64,000 nt of DNA, taken from Streptomyces lycii. GTDB taxonomy: Bacteria; Actinomycetota; Actinomycetes; Streptomycetales; Streptomycetaceae. Positions 25,284 to 33,521 of the stretch are shown piece after piece. The DNA lies in assembly GCF_009735685.1 (NCBI RefSeq), contig NZ_WHPN01000404.1, positions 34,207 to 98,206 of the forward strand, given 5' to 3'. Each line of letters begins with the position of its first letter. Positions within the stretch are counted from its first letter, which is position 1. The notes beneath the pieces are model-generated. The model did not search any database and was not told where the DNA came from. It saw only the letters and a program-made list of their open reading frames with translations. The translations under genes were made by a program, and so were the position numbers.

Positions 25284-25988
25284 TCAGGCGGCGGCGCTGT
25301 GGCGTCTGCGGTCGACGGCCTCGAACTCGACTCGGGTGGTCATCTGCGCGAGCCTGCTGGCGACTCGGTCCCCGAGGTAGGAACGCAGGTCCTTGATCGC
25401 CAGGTTGGTCGTGATCAGCGTGGGGAGTTCGTAGTTGTACCGCCGGTTGATCAGCCGGTACGTGATCTCCTCGACCCACTCGCTCGCCTTGGCCGCGCCG
25501 AGGTCGTCGATGATCAGCAGCGGGCACCGGCTGACGGCCGCCAGCTCCCGCTCACTGTCCACCCCGGGTCGGGGACGGAGATCGGCGTAGAGGTCGGCGG
25601 CGGTGGTCGCCCGCCAGCGCGCGCCGACCCCGCTCTGCACCAGCGCTCGGACTGCGCCGTACGCCTGGTGTGTCTTGCCCGCGCCGACGACCCCGGCCAT
25701 CAGCAAGCTAGGGCCGGTGGTGACCTGTCGTCGGGCTCCTCGGCTGGGGGCGACGGCCGCGTCGGTGACCCTCCGGACCCACTCCAGGACCGTGGGGTGG
25801 TCGGCGACAGCCGTTTGATAGCGCGGGGGCATCCCGGCGAGCAGAGCGTCCAGCGGCGAGAAGGGCTCGGCGTCGTCCGGCAGCGCGGCGTCGGCCGGGT
25901 CGATGTTGCGGGCGGCCAGGATCCGGGCCATGCGCTCCAGCGTGGCTTCGTTGCCGAGGAGCTGAGGTTCGCGGTGACGGGTGTGCAT
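25284..25988 (-). CDS. DnaC/IstB-like ATPase (helicase loader type)
   Basis: The 234-residue product has Walker A 'GVVGAGKTHQAYGAVRAL' (about residue 100) and Walker B 'CPLLIIDDLGAAK' (about 160), followed by 'LINRRYNYELPTLITTNL' and 'YLGDRVASRL'. These are the DnaC/IstB AAA+ sensor elements. No transposase is adjacent, and the upstream gene is a replication-initiator-like protein, so a helicase-loading role in element replication is the best reading. The start codon at 25988 overlaps the preceding stop (TGATG). Confidence 0.82.
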   Translation of the reverse strand: MHTRHREPQLLGNEATLERMARILAARNIDPADAALPDDAEPFSPLDALLAGMPPRYQTAVADHPTVLEWVRRVTDAAVAPSRGARRQVTTGPSLLMAGVVGAGKTHQAYGAVRALVQSGVGARWRATTAADLYADLRPRPGVDSERELAAVSRCPLLIIDDLGAAKASEWVEEITYRLINRRYNYELPTLITTNLAIKDLRSYLGDRVASRLAQMTTRVEFEAVDRRRHSAAA

Positions 25989-27007
25989 CACAGCTCCTCG
26001 GCGTAGGCGGCAGAAGCGTTGGCCGGGTTGGTCCACGCCTGGTGGGCGGGCACGTTAGGCCGGATTCCCGGCCGCGCCAAACCGCCGGGGCGAGCGTTCA
26101 TCGCCTCGTTGACCATGCTGGTCAGCACGCTCGGGTGCTTGGGGTTGGCCGTGAAGTTCGCCAGCCCGGCTCGGATGTGCGCCGGTGCGATGCCCTCGTC
26201 CAGGAGCTTCTTGATGATCCGGCCGAGGTGCCCGATCACGTCGCTCGGGGGGCGCTGGTCGCACCCGGCGACGTACTCCCCGACGAGGTCCTTGGCGGAG
26301 ATGCCGGCTGCGGGCGCTGTGCGCCCCGTAGGGACAAGAGATCCAGGATCCAAGATCCTAGATCCAGGCGCCGAGCCTTCGGGGAGGCTTCGGGGAAGGT
26401 TCGGGGAGCCGCCGGAGACAACCCTCTGAGCTGCACTTTTAACTCCGGTCCGCCCGGGTGCGCTGCTGGCTGCATCAGCGGCCTCCTGCCGGTCGGCGGC
26501 TGGCCCGTCTGCCTGTTCCGACACCGTCGAGGAGGGTGCGGCAGGAAGATCGAGAGCTCGGGGTGCCCTCGCCGAGGTCTCAGCGAGTCCTCGGGGAGTG
26601 GTGGGCGAGTCCTTCCCCCTCTGGGAGCAGGAGCCCTTGCAGGGGGCGCATCGGTCGGCAGCCTGGTGCTGCGGGCACGAGGGCAGGCGCGACTGGCTCG
26701 GCTTGTCGATCTTCTGGTGCTCGGACCAGGTCACGATGTGGAGGTAGAGGCGACCGTCGCATCCGGTGTATCGGCAGATCAGTCCGGCGTTCGCGAGCTG
26801 GTGGAGGTCGTCTTCGACGTGGACCGAGGTGTGCTCGGCGCGCAGGGGCCAGAGGAGCCCCGCGATGATCGCGGCGTTGTCCCGGTGGCGACCATGGTCG
26901 TCGGCCTGGGTGAGCAGGCCGAAGAAGGTCCGCTCGGCCGCCACGGTCACTTCGGCGAGCGACTCGGACGTGAACGCCTCCGGCTTGACGGTTCGGATCC
27001 GGGCCAT
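25988..27007 (-). CDS. Replication-initiator/replisome-organiser-like protein
   Basis: The N-terminus 'MARIRTVKPEAFTSESLAEV', then 'RTFFGLLTQADDHGR', 'LRAEHTSVHVEDDLHQLANAGLI' and 'YLHIVTWSEHQKIDKPSQSRLP', is the winged-helix pattern of phage replisome organisers and related actinobacterial Rep proteins. A Cys-rich bit ('DRCAPCKGSC') and a low-complexity middle follow. The C-terminal domain ('IIKKLLDEGIAPAHIRAGLA') is probably the helicase or loader contact. It pairs with the DnaC-like gene downstream. The middle holds short DNA repeats that could be iterons. Confidence 0.78.
   Translation of the reverse strand: MARIRTVKPEAFTSESLAEVTVAAERTFFGLLTQADDHGRHRDNAAIIAGLLWPLRAEHTSVHVEDDLHQLANAGLICRYTGCDGRLYLHIVTWSEHQKIDKPSQSRLPSCPQHQAADRCAPCKGSCSQRGKDSPTTPRGLAETSARAPRALDLPAAPSSTVSEQADGPAADRQEAADAASSAPGRTGVKSAAQRVVSGGSPNLPRSLPEGSAPGSRILDPGSLVPTGRTAPAAGISAKDLVGEYVAGCDQRPPSDVIGHLGRIIKKLLDEGIAPAHIRAGLANFTANPKHPSVLTSMVNEAMNARPGGLARPGIRPNVPAHQAWTNPANASAAYAEEL
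26338..26412. repeat. Short repeats inside the replication gene (possible iterons)
   Basis: Two blocks lie side by side: GATCC repeated four times in about 30 bases (near 26340-26367) and TTCGGGGA(A/G)G repeated three times (26377-26411). Together they span ~75 bases in the low-complexity linker of the initiator-like gene. Some plasmids carry the origin inside the rep gene, so this is an origin candidate. Confidence 0.4.
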
Positions 27008-27008
27008 C

Positions 27009-27335
27009 TCAGCGGCCCCGCTCAGCGGCGACCAGGTCGCTGCGGGTCAGGGTGGCGTCGGCAAGGCAGAAGGTGTGGGGGCGCATCCAATCCACCTCCG
27101 GCCAGACCCGCAGGATCCAGCGTGCCACGACCCTGGCGGTCGGGCGGCCCAGCTCCAGGGTCCTTCCGGCCTGGTCCTTGACGACGGCGTGCAGATGAGG
27201 CCACGTCCGTGTCGGGTCGGTGAGGCTGACCCGGATCGTGGCCGCCCCCGGGATCATGTCGGCGAGCTGTGCGGCGAGGCGGCGCGGACGGCCGTCGTCC
27301 GCGCAGGCCGGGCTTCCGCTCGGCGTGGCGAGCAT
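27009..27335 (-). CDS. Small hypothetical protein at the head of the replication operon
   Basis: The 108-residue product shows 'LAAQLADMIPGAATIRVSLT', 'WPHLHAVVKDQAGRTLEL' and 'ARWILRVWPEVDWMRPH', a compact alpha/beta protein. Such short proteins are common upstream of rep genes in Streptomyces elements; I know no function. It ends 2 bases before the start of the initiator-like gene and is the first gene of the minus-strand operon. ATG 27335 has CGGAG-like sequence upstream. Confidence 0.6.
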   Translation of the reverse strand: MLATPSGSPACADDGRPRRLAAQLADMIPGAATIRVSLTDPTRTWPHLHAVVKDQAGRTLELGRPTARVVARWILRVWPEVDWMRPHTFCLADATLTRSDLVAAERGR

Positions 27336-27891
27336 GCGATACTCCGTTGTTCGAAGGAGCGCGGTGCGGCGGTCTCGTGCAAGAAGCCCTGCCGCCCGCG
27401 TGATGTGTAATTGGCGCCCCTCGGGGTGCCAGCCCGGCGCTTGGGAGTTGGTAGCTCCTCGGCGCCGGTTTCAGTTTCGGGGTCAGATCACGGGTCGTAT
27501 GCCGGTATCTGTCCCGCCTCCTTTTCGCTGGTCATCGGCCCCTTTCCGGGGCGCTGCCCGGCGTGGGACGACGAACATACGTAGACCCCGCGGACAAGTC
27601 CATCCCGTTGTCCGGAAGATCGTTTGCGGTCGTCTTACTCCGTGTCGGCCGCTCTCAGGAGGGCGATGCAGACGTGGATCCACGCCGACCGGCAAGCGCC
27701 GCAAGCGCTTGTCGCGTGAGCGGTTATGGCATACGAATATGCACAGAGGTCCCCCAGGGCTCGGCACCGTAGAATCGGGCCTGATCAACAGGTGCGATAC
27801 GGAAACGTACGTCAGTTTCGAAAATGCATCAACCCTGGCTTACAGTTGACCCCGACACCGAGCCCATCGCCACCTCGCACCAGGAGTCCCA
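27336..27891. promoter_or_regulatory. Divergent control region between the replication operon and the XRE gene
   Basis: About 556 bases with no convincing gene. Visible structures are: GGCGCCCC-TC-GGGGTGCC (about 27412-27429); a nested hairpin GGCGC..GGGAG-TTGGTA-GCTCC..GGCGCC (about 27436-27465); and the palindrome GCATACGAATATGC at 27729-27742. The hairpins lie in the leader of the minus-strand operon and may attenuate it. The AT-richer palindrome is an operator candidate for the XRE protein. An origin here is also possible. Confidence 0.5.
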
Positions 27892-28773
27892 GTGCCCCCT
27901 CGCCAGTTCGACGGCAGCCGCGTGCGTGCTGTCCGCCGACGCAGGGACATGCACCAGAGGCAGCTGGGCGAACTGGTGGGCGTCAGCGGTGCCACCGTCG
28001 CACGATGGGAATCCGGGAAGGATTTTCCCAAGGGCGAGAAGCTGCCGGCGATCGCCACGGCGCTCAACGAACCACTCGACGAACTGTTCCCCCACGACGG
28101 GCCGCCGGACCTACAGCTCCTACGCTGTGACGCCGGTCTCAGCGTGGCGGAGGCCACCGAAATCATCGGCGCAAGCCGGGGGCCGGTGAGCAACGCCGAG
28201 TCCGGGCGGCGCAGGCTCAACGCCAGCTATGTGAAGCCGCTGGCGGCGGCGTACGGGGTGACCGAGGAGGAGCTGCTCGCGGCGCAGGATCGCTCGTTCG
28301 GCCTTCGCACCACCGCCCCACATGGCGATCAAGAGGCCGCGCCTCGCACGATCGGAGAAAAGATCAACTTTCTCCTGCAGTACGGTTCCACCGGCGAGGA
28401 GGCGCTCTCCGACGCGGAGATCGCGCGACTCGTCAACGAGCATGCGCCGACCGCAGCCGTCACCGCCGAGGGCATCGGCGAGCTGCGCGACGGAACCGAA
28501 ACCGCGGCATCGGATGAAGTGCGCGCCGGCCTGGCGCACGCCTTCCAGGTCCCCGCCTGGCTGTTCGGCGATGACGCAGAACTAAGCCCCATGGTCCAGG
28601 AGTTCCTGGAGGCTGTTCGCTTCATCGACTCGATTCACCAGGGACACATCCTCGGCCTGGCCGCACGCGGCAGCGAGATCCTCTCCCGGAGATCGATGGC
28701 CGACATCAACAGGCTCGTAGGAGAGCTGCGGCACGCACTGTCCGAGGTTCAGGACAAAGAGCAGCCCCGCTAG
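27892..28773 (+). CDS. XRE-family regulator with two helix-turn-helix domains
   Basis: GTG start with CAGGAG upstream. The 293-residue product has an HTH_3 domain at ~8-62 ('VRAVRRRRDMHQRQLGELVG', 'SGATVARWESGKDFPKG'). A second lies at ~78-132 ('LLRCDAGLSVAEATEIIGAS', 'GPVSNAESGRRRLNASYVKP'). The C-terminal ~150 residues ('EKINFLLQYGSTGEEALSDA') are typical of XRE regulators that sense via a helical domain. It is divergent from the replication operon and so is likely an element master repressor or copy control. Its transcript ends at a strong hairpin. Confidence 0.82.
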   Translation: MPPRQFDGSRVRAVRRRRDMHQRQLGELVGVSGATVARWESGKDFPKGEKLPAIATALNEPLDELFPHDGPPDLQLLRCDAGLSVAEATEIIGASRGPVSNAESGRRRLNASYVKPLAAAYGVTEEELLAAQDRSFGLRTTAPHGDQEAAPRTIGEKINFLLQYGSTGEEALSDAEIARLVNEHAPTAAVTAEGIGELRDGTETAASDEVRAGLAHAFQVPAWLFGDDAELSPMVQEFLEAVRFIDSIHQGHILGLAARGSEILSRRSMADINRLVGELRHALSEVQDKEQPR

Positions 28774-28892
28774 TAGCGGGCGGGTGGAGATCAGTTGCGG
28801 TACCGCCGCCTTGCGGGCGCGTCCGAGGACCCCTGACCGCCTATCGCTCCTCGACTCTGGCCGGGCCAGCACACTTCTCGGACCGGATGCAC

Positions 28893-28940
28893 GAAGGGAC
28901 TACGGCTCGGCCTCCGGGGAGGCCGAGCCGTAGTCCCTTC
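28893..28940. terminator. Bidirectional terminator, 23-bp perfect hairpin
   Basis: GAAGGGACTACGGCTCGGCC-TCC and its exact complement flank a 2-base loop. It lies between the convergent XRE and HAD genes, with A-rich and T-rich flanks at the stem base (GAAGG/CCTTC), so it should stop transcription from both sides. Confidence 0.85.
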
Positions 28941-28963
28941 CTACGGACAGAATCGACGCCGAT

Positions 28964-29593
28964 CTATGAAGCGGCCAGGTCGACGTCGAACAGCTCGGAC
29001 AGGGCTGCGACCGTCTGCTTCGGGTCCTGGTTGTGCACTCCCGCGAGGCCGAGCTGCTCCGCTGCCTGGACGTACGCCTCGGTGTCATCGACGAAGACGC
29101 ACTCTTCGGCAGGCAGGCCCATCAGCTTCAGCGTGGTCTCGAAGAGCTGGGCGTCGGGCTTGCGCATCATGTGGTGCTCGCTGATGACGACGACGTCGTA
29201 CAGCTTCTCCAGCTCGTAGCCCGCATACAGGTCCCACGGCTCCAGGCCCACGGAATTCGACAGGATGCCGACCTTGATCCCGGCCCGGCGTGCTGCGGCG
29301 GCAGCGTCGATCAGCAGCGGCTCAGGGCGGAGGTCGCCGAAGATCCTCCCCATCAGCCCGTCCGCCGGCACATTCAGCATCCTGCCGGCGAACTCGTTCC
29401 ACTCGCGCTGGGACACCACTCCGCGTTCCAGATCGCTGGTGATCCGGACGCCCTCCGGGTCCTTGTACAGGGCAGTGAGGCAGGCCCCCTGGGGAAGCCC
29501 TTCACGCTGCTCGAACGCCAACACAGCGGGCAGCAGGGGGGTGGTGAGAACGCCTCCGAAATCAAGAATGAGGCCGGTACGGCGGTTGGACAT
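28964..29593 (-). CDS. HAD-superfamily hydrolase (subfamily IA-like)
   Basis: The 209-residue product has motif I 'GLILDFGGVLTTPLLP', where the second Asp of the usual DxD is Gly. Motif II is 'VGILSNSVG', motif III Lys is in 'MMRKPDAQLFE', and motif IV is 'CVFVDDTEAYVQAAEQLG'. The missing second Asp (FGGVL) is seen in haloacid-dehalogenase and epoxide-hydrolase-N-type HADs, so the activity may not be a phosphatase. GGAG is 8 bases before the ATG. It stands alone between a terminator and the membrane-protein/protease pair; substrate unknown. Confidence 0.8.
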   Translation of the reverse strand: MSNRRTGLILDFGGVLTTPLLPAVLAFEQREGLPQGACLTALYKDPEGVRITSDLERGVVSQREWNEFAGRMLNVPADGLMGRIFGDLRPEPLLIDAAAAARRAGIKVGILSNSVGLEPWDLYAGYELEKLYDVVVISEHHMMRKPDAQLFETTLKLMGLPAEECVFVDDTEAYVQAAEQLGLAGVHNQDPKQTVAALSELFDVDLAAS

Positions 29594-29875
29594 GCGGGGA
29601 ACTCCATTGCTGAGATTTCGGACGCCTATCCAGACCGGACAGCGTCGCGGACCCGGCGTACATGGCGGTCGCAGAAGCTGCGCATCGCAGGCCAGGGAGT
29701 GCACTTACAGGGCGGAGAAAAACCTCTCTTTCCGCCTTGCCCACGGTACCAGTCGCGACCGCATGCCCGGTGGTGCCGAATCTCACGCAAGCCTTACAAG
29801 ATCGCATCTCTGAGTGACAGGGCGCACACGCCGAAAACACGGATACGGCAACCCGACGCACCCCGTGCTCCAGAA

Positions 29876-31153
29876 CTACCGCCGAGATTCCGATTCCAGC
29901 TTCTCGGAGTCAAGAAGAACTTCTCGCGCTTGGTCACCGGTGATCTGCGTGTAGACCGTGCTGACTCGCACGTACCACGCAGCTTCACTTTCGGTGTCCA
30001 CGAACGGCTTGTCTCTCATCAGGGTGGCCGAAGACGGCCTGACGGATTCCGCGTTAGCGGCAAGAAGGCCAGCCTTTATCCAGTATGCCTCCGCAGCAGG
30101 CTCGGGATCGGAGTGTGGGGACGCCTTGTCCTCCGCAGCAAACATCAAGTCGCGTGGCACGTAGTAGCGCAGTTTCTCGCAGGCGTCGGAGATATCCTGC
30201 GTCCATCGGTCCAAGCGAACATCAATGGGGACGCGGAACTGCAAGAGTTCCGTGATCCGTCGGCTGGGCGGGTACAGGCTTGTTCCGGGAAAAGCCTCGA
30301 CTAGATCGAACCAGAGCGGATAGATCAAGTTCAGGGTTCGGAACGTCTTCCATCGCGCAGCAGCCGCGCGGGTCGTCGGGATGCTTGCCCCTACTGCGAC
30401 GATAACGAAAAGGAGATTCATCCAGATCGCAGTGGCATCAACCAGGAATCGCACCGTCGATTGACTGAGCGGGAATACTACGGCACTCCACAAGATGGCA
30501 ATTCTGGCTATCGTGTGAACGAGCCCCATCCACATCGCGAAACCCATCAAACCGAGCCCGATGCGCATGCTCGTGCTCTCAGCTCGGCGTGCCGCCCTCG
30601 TCCACTGATAGCCGCATACGGCGGTGGTGACTAGCGGAAAGAAATAGAACACGGTCATGTAGACCGCGACGCCCCATTCTCCCGCATGGTCAACGAGAAA
30701 GTCCTCGCTCGGCCGATCTCGTTGGACAACGGTAAAGAAGAGGATCGCGAGCAGCACCACGCCGACGGCTCCGGCCTTGTACGACGCTCGGGCGATCCAC
30801 CGTGAGAACTCCACGTGCCTGGGCACGACCGCCTCAGCGGTCTTGCCGTAGCTGGTGGCGACATAGGTCAGGGCCGCCATGATCGCCGCCGTGCTGGCAA
30901 AGTGCCGGAGCAGGGCGCTGAGATCGACCACCGGAATGCGATCGACCGCGTCCATTGCTGCTGGGGTGTATAGACACAGGGCCACTGCAAACCCGGCGTA
31001 GCCGCCCCAGAGCGCCCTACGATGCGCATCGCCATACCTGACAGCCGGGAAACGCCAGATGGAGATCAGCGTCATGACTGCAGCAGTGAAGTATTTGAAG
31101 GAGTCGAACACGGAATCAGTCGATCTATAGATGCCACACCTGTCGCCGCTCAC
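29876..31153 (-). CDS. MAB_1171c-like multi-spanning membrane protein
   Basis: About 425 residues with seven or so hydrophobic segments in the first 260: 'YFTAAVMTLISIWRFPA', 'GYAGFAVALCLYTPAAM', 'AIMAALTYVA', 'VGVVLLAILFFTVV', 'VYMTVFYFFPLVTTAV', 'IGLGLMGFAMWMGLVH', 'WMNLLFVIVAVGASI'. The soluble C-terminal part includes 'LYPPSRRITELLQFRVPIDV'. This matches the uncharacterised 'MAB_1171c putative transporter' family of actinobacteria, which I associate with adjacent ImmA/IrrE-like proteases, as here. GTG 31153 is used; a slightly later GTG is possible. Confidence 0.75.
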   Translation of the reverse strand: MSGDRCGIYRSTDSVFDSFKYFTAAVMTLISIWRFPAVRYGDAHRRALWGGYAGFAVALCLYTPAAMDAVDRIPVVDLSALLRHFASTAAIMAALTYVATSYGKTAEAVVPRHVEFSRWIARASYKAGAVGVVLLAILFFTVVQRDRPSEDFLVDHAGEWGVAVYMTVFYFFPLVTTAVCGYQWTRAARRAESTSMRIGLGLMGFAMWMGLVHTIARIAILWSAVVFPLSQSTVRFLVDATAIWMNLLFVIVAVGASIPTTRAAAARWKTFRTLNLIYPLWFDLVEAFPGTSLYPPSRRITELLQFRVPIDVRLDRWTQDISDACEKLRYYVPRDLMFAAEDKASPHSDPEPAAEAYWIKAGLLAANAESVRPSSATLMRDKPFVDTESEAAWYVRVSTVYTQITGDQAREVLLDSEKLESESRR

Positions 31154-31205
31154 GGGCCCTGCAGAGTGCAGACTTGGTCAGTGCGAGATTGCGGATCGTG
31201 TGGAG

Positions 31206-31760
31206 CTACCGCCGACGCCGCGGCGGGGCAACCGGATGCGCCAACGAATACTCCAACAGGCTGATCACATCGTCTCCGGTAGCAGACTGGCGACGTGCCA
31301 GGCGCTTGATCAATGACGCTGAAAGCTCGGCCTGCTTCTCCTCGTGGCTGTCGAAATCTACGCGCGCTTGAATGAGGGCTGATGGGTAGCGCCGAAGCAC
31401 TTCTTGCCGGATACGCTCAGGGACGTAGCGCTCGATTTCCACGGCCGTCAGAGAGGTGCCGTGATCCATCCACTCATGCGCGATCTCATGGAGGATTACG
31501 TGTTCTGTTTGATTTCTGCTTGAGCGGCGACGATAGAGAATGATGGTCGCCTCGGGAGTTTTCACCCGAAGGCCGCACGCTGTCCCTAGGCCCCCGTCGG
31601 GGTCGTCCAGTGGGACCAACTGGATCTGACGCCTCAGCGCGCTTTCCATATTGCTCACCAGCGTCTCGACGCTGAAGGGGGTTGGTATAGGGAGATCAGC
31701 GAGCTTCCTCTCGCATTCCCTCACAAGGGCGCGACGTGAAGGATCCCTACGCCAACGCAT
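31206..31760 (-). CDS. ImmA/IrrE-like zinc metallopeptidase
   Basis: The 184-residue product has the zinc signature 'HVILHEIAHEWMDHG' (HExxH) at about residue 90. It follows a strand 'ATIILYRRRSS' and precedes acidic and basic helices that should complete the site. ImmA/IrrE proteins cleave XRE-type repressors; here the nearest XRE gene (27892) is about 3.9 kb away. The downstream membrane protein is the more direct partner, 52 bases away in the same operon. ATG 31760 is preceded by GGAG at 5-base spacing. Signalling or stress sensing is inferred, not shown. Confidence 0.75.
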   Translation of the reverse strand: MRWRRDPSRRALVRECERKLADLPIPTPFSVETLVSNMESALRRQIQLVPLDDPDGGLGTACGLRVKTPEATIILYRRRSSRNQTEHVILHEIAHEWMDHGTSLTAVEIERYVPERIRQEVLRRYPSALIQARVDFDSHEEKQAELSASLIKRLARRQSATGDDVISLLEYSLAHPVAPPRRRR

Positions 31761-32162
31761 AGTCGCTCCATTCTCACTGCAGACCCCATACCTCAACGCG
31801 CGTACGCGAGGCGCTGGCAGGCTGGAGCCGTATTCGATGCGCACGGTGCTGGACCGGCACGCACTGTCCGCGCCTAAGCGTACAAGGGGGATTAAGTGAC
31901 CATGAGAGAAGAACGTGTTGCAAAGGTCACCCGGGCGTGACGGATCACTAGGGCAAGGCAAGATCAAAAGCGGCCGGTGACCTCTCCCATTGATCTTGAA
32001 ATGCCTTTGGAGTGCGCTCTCGGGAGGCACTCTATTTCTCACCAAGCACCGTTGCCCAGAAAGCCCGAGGACCTTCGCTAACCCGTCGCCTAAATAACCT
32101 AGTTGACGGCCGATAAATGCAACGAGGCGTCCAACAGGAAGGGTTGCGTTCGCGCGGATGTC
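31761..32162. other. Intergenic region upstream of the ImmA-like gene
   Basis: About 400 bases between the ImmA-like gene start and the KdsB-like gene end. No protein-like frame with a ribosome-binding site is convincing. GC content drops locally near 31,880-32,120, suggesting a promoter for the ImmA/membrane-protein operon and a module boundary. No clear terminator for the long minus-strand train was found here. Confidence 0.4.
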
Positions 32163-32927
32163 TCAGTGGTGCTGATCGAGGAGACGTTCGGCTCGCGCCA
32201 GATCCTCGGGAGTGTCTACTGCCACTCCGTCGTCCAGGACGGGCACCATCCGTACGGCGTGGCCGTGTTCGACGAAGCGCAGCATCTCCACTCCCTCGGC
32301 ACGCTCCAAGGGCCCCTGCTGGAGCCGCCGGAAGTGCTGGAGAGCCTCGCCGGTGAAGCCGTAGAGGCCCAGTTGGCGCAGGTACTTCGGCCGGTCGCCC
32401 CTGGGGTACGGGATGGGCTGGCGCGAGAACATGAGGGCCTCGCTGCGAGCCGTGACGACGACCTTGACGACGTTGTGGTCCAGGACGGCGCCGACATCGA
32501 CCAGCTCGGTGTAGGCGTTCACGGCGAGGGTGCTGGGCGGAGTGAATTCCAGGGCTTCGGAGACGTCGTTGATGGCGGTCGGCGAGATGAACGGCTCGTC
32601 GCCCTGGACGTTGATGTATCCGTCGGCTGGCAGGCGTGCGGCTACCTCCGCGACGCGGTCGGTGCCGGTGAGGTGCTCCCCGGTACGGATGCTGTCGATG
32701 CCGAGTTTGCGGCACTCCGCTTCGATGCGTTCGTCGTCCGTCGCGACGATGGCTCCGTCGAGGCGTTTGGCCTCCAGGCAGCGCTGGTGGACGTGCCAGA
32801 GCAGCGGCTTGCCGCCGAGGAGGGCCAGTGGTTTGCCGGGGAAACGGGAGGCACCCCAGCGGCACGGTATGACGGCGATGTGCCGGCGGCGTTGGGCGTC
32901 GGTCTGTCGGGCTGTGGTGGCGGCCAC
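32163..32927 (-). CDS. KdsB-like CMP-sugar synthetase (ulosonic acid cytidylyltransferase)
   Basis: The 254-residue protein keeps the KdsB hallmarks: 'IPCRWGASRFPGKPLALLGG' opening, 'IVATDDERI', 'TGTDRVAEVA', 'YINVQGDEPFISP', 'LRQLGLYGFTGEAL' and 'DTPEDLARAERLL'. KdsB couples CTP to Kdo for lipopolysaccharide, which Streptomyces does not make, and no KdsA or KdsC homologue is recognisable here. It probably activates another 2-keto sugar acid or related molecule for the pathway encoded upstream. Last gene of the 16-kb train, 33 bases after the Nudix gene. Confidence 0.85.
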   Translation of the reverse strand: MAATTARQTDAQRRRHIAVIPCRWGASRFPGKPLALLGGKPLLWHVHQRCLEAKRLDGAIVATDDERIEAECRKLGIDSIRTGEHLTGTDRVAEVAARLPADGYINVQGDEPFISPTAINDVSEALEFTPPSTLAVNAYTELVDVGAVLDHNVVKVVVTARSEALMFSRQPIPYPRGDRPKYLRQLGLYGFTGEALQHFRRLQQGPLERAEGVEMLRFVEHGHAVRMVPVLDDGVAVDTPEDLARAERLLDQHH

Positions 32928-32960
32928 GGCGTCCTCCTGGTGGTCGGGTTCGGGCAGGCT

Positions 32961-33521
32961 TCAGGTGAGCTGGGCGAGCTTGGCGCGGACGGTGGGTGAG
33001 GAAGTGGTCGCGAACGGCCGCCACTGGTAGCCGTCGACCTCCTCCTCCTGCAGCACCACCGCGTGATCGGTCGCGAGTTGGAAGGCCCAGCGGAAGTCCA
33101 CGTGGTGGTGGGCCGGCTCGTTCTTCGACGGGTTCGCGTCGATCGCGTGCACGTCGATGTCGAGGGGGATGTCCTCGTGGCCGGCGAGGGGAACCACGGC
33201 GCTCGGCGGGATGCCGGCCTCCTCGTGCAATTCGCGCAGGGCGGCGTCGCGCAGGCGCTGGTCGGACGGTTCGTTGTGCCCGCCGGGCGCCAGAAGTTTC
33301 CCGGACGCCTTGTGCAGGATGTGGAGCACGTGCCGTTCACCGTTGATGACGATGGCGCTGCAGGTCACGTGGGCAGGGAAGGTCTTGCGGCTGGTGGGAT
33401 CGTCCGCGCCCGCGAGTACGTCGAACAGCATCGTCAGGGAGGCGCGCTCGTCCGGGTGGCAGGCGAGGTACGCCTCGGTGACGGCGCGGACGTGTCCGGT
33501 GGAGGGTGGCAACGAGGTCAC
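32961..33521 (-). CDS. Nudix hydrolase-like protein
   Basis: The 186-residue product has a Nudix box 'GGHNEPSDQRLRDAALRELH' running into 'EEAGI', in which the first Glu of GX5E appears as Asp while the REUXEEXG core is intact. N-terminal 'TSRKTFPAHVTCSAIVING' is the usual first strand. Nudix enzymes cleave nucleoside diphosphates linked to another group, and in a nucleotide pathway could trim an NDP-sugar or modified nucleotide. GTG start overlaps the stop of the SAHH-like gene (GTGA). Substrate unknown. Confidence 0.8.
   Translation of the reverse strand: MTSLPPSTGHVRAVTEAYLACHPDERASLTMLFDVLAGADDPTSRKTFPAHVTCSAIVINGERHVLHILHKASGKLLAPGGHNEPSDQRLRDAALRELHEEAGIPPSAVVPLAGHEDIPLDIDVHAIDANPSKNEPAHHHVDFRWAFQLATDHAVVLQEEEVDGYQWRPFATTSSPTVRAKLAQLT

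Noticed and set aside
25284..25988. IstB transposition helper of an IS21 element
   Set aside because: No IstA transposase or terminal repeats; the neighbour is a replication-initiator-like gene.
27483..27788. Small minus-strand protein in the divergent control region
   Set aside because: Arg/Pro/Gly-rich without motif or ribosome-binding site; the region carries hairpins and palindromes instead.
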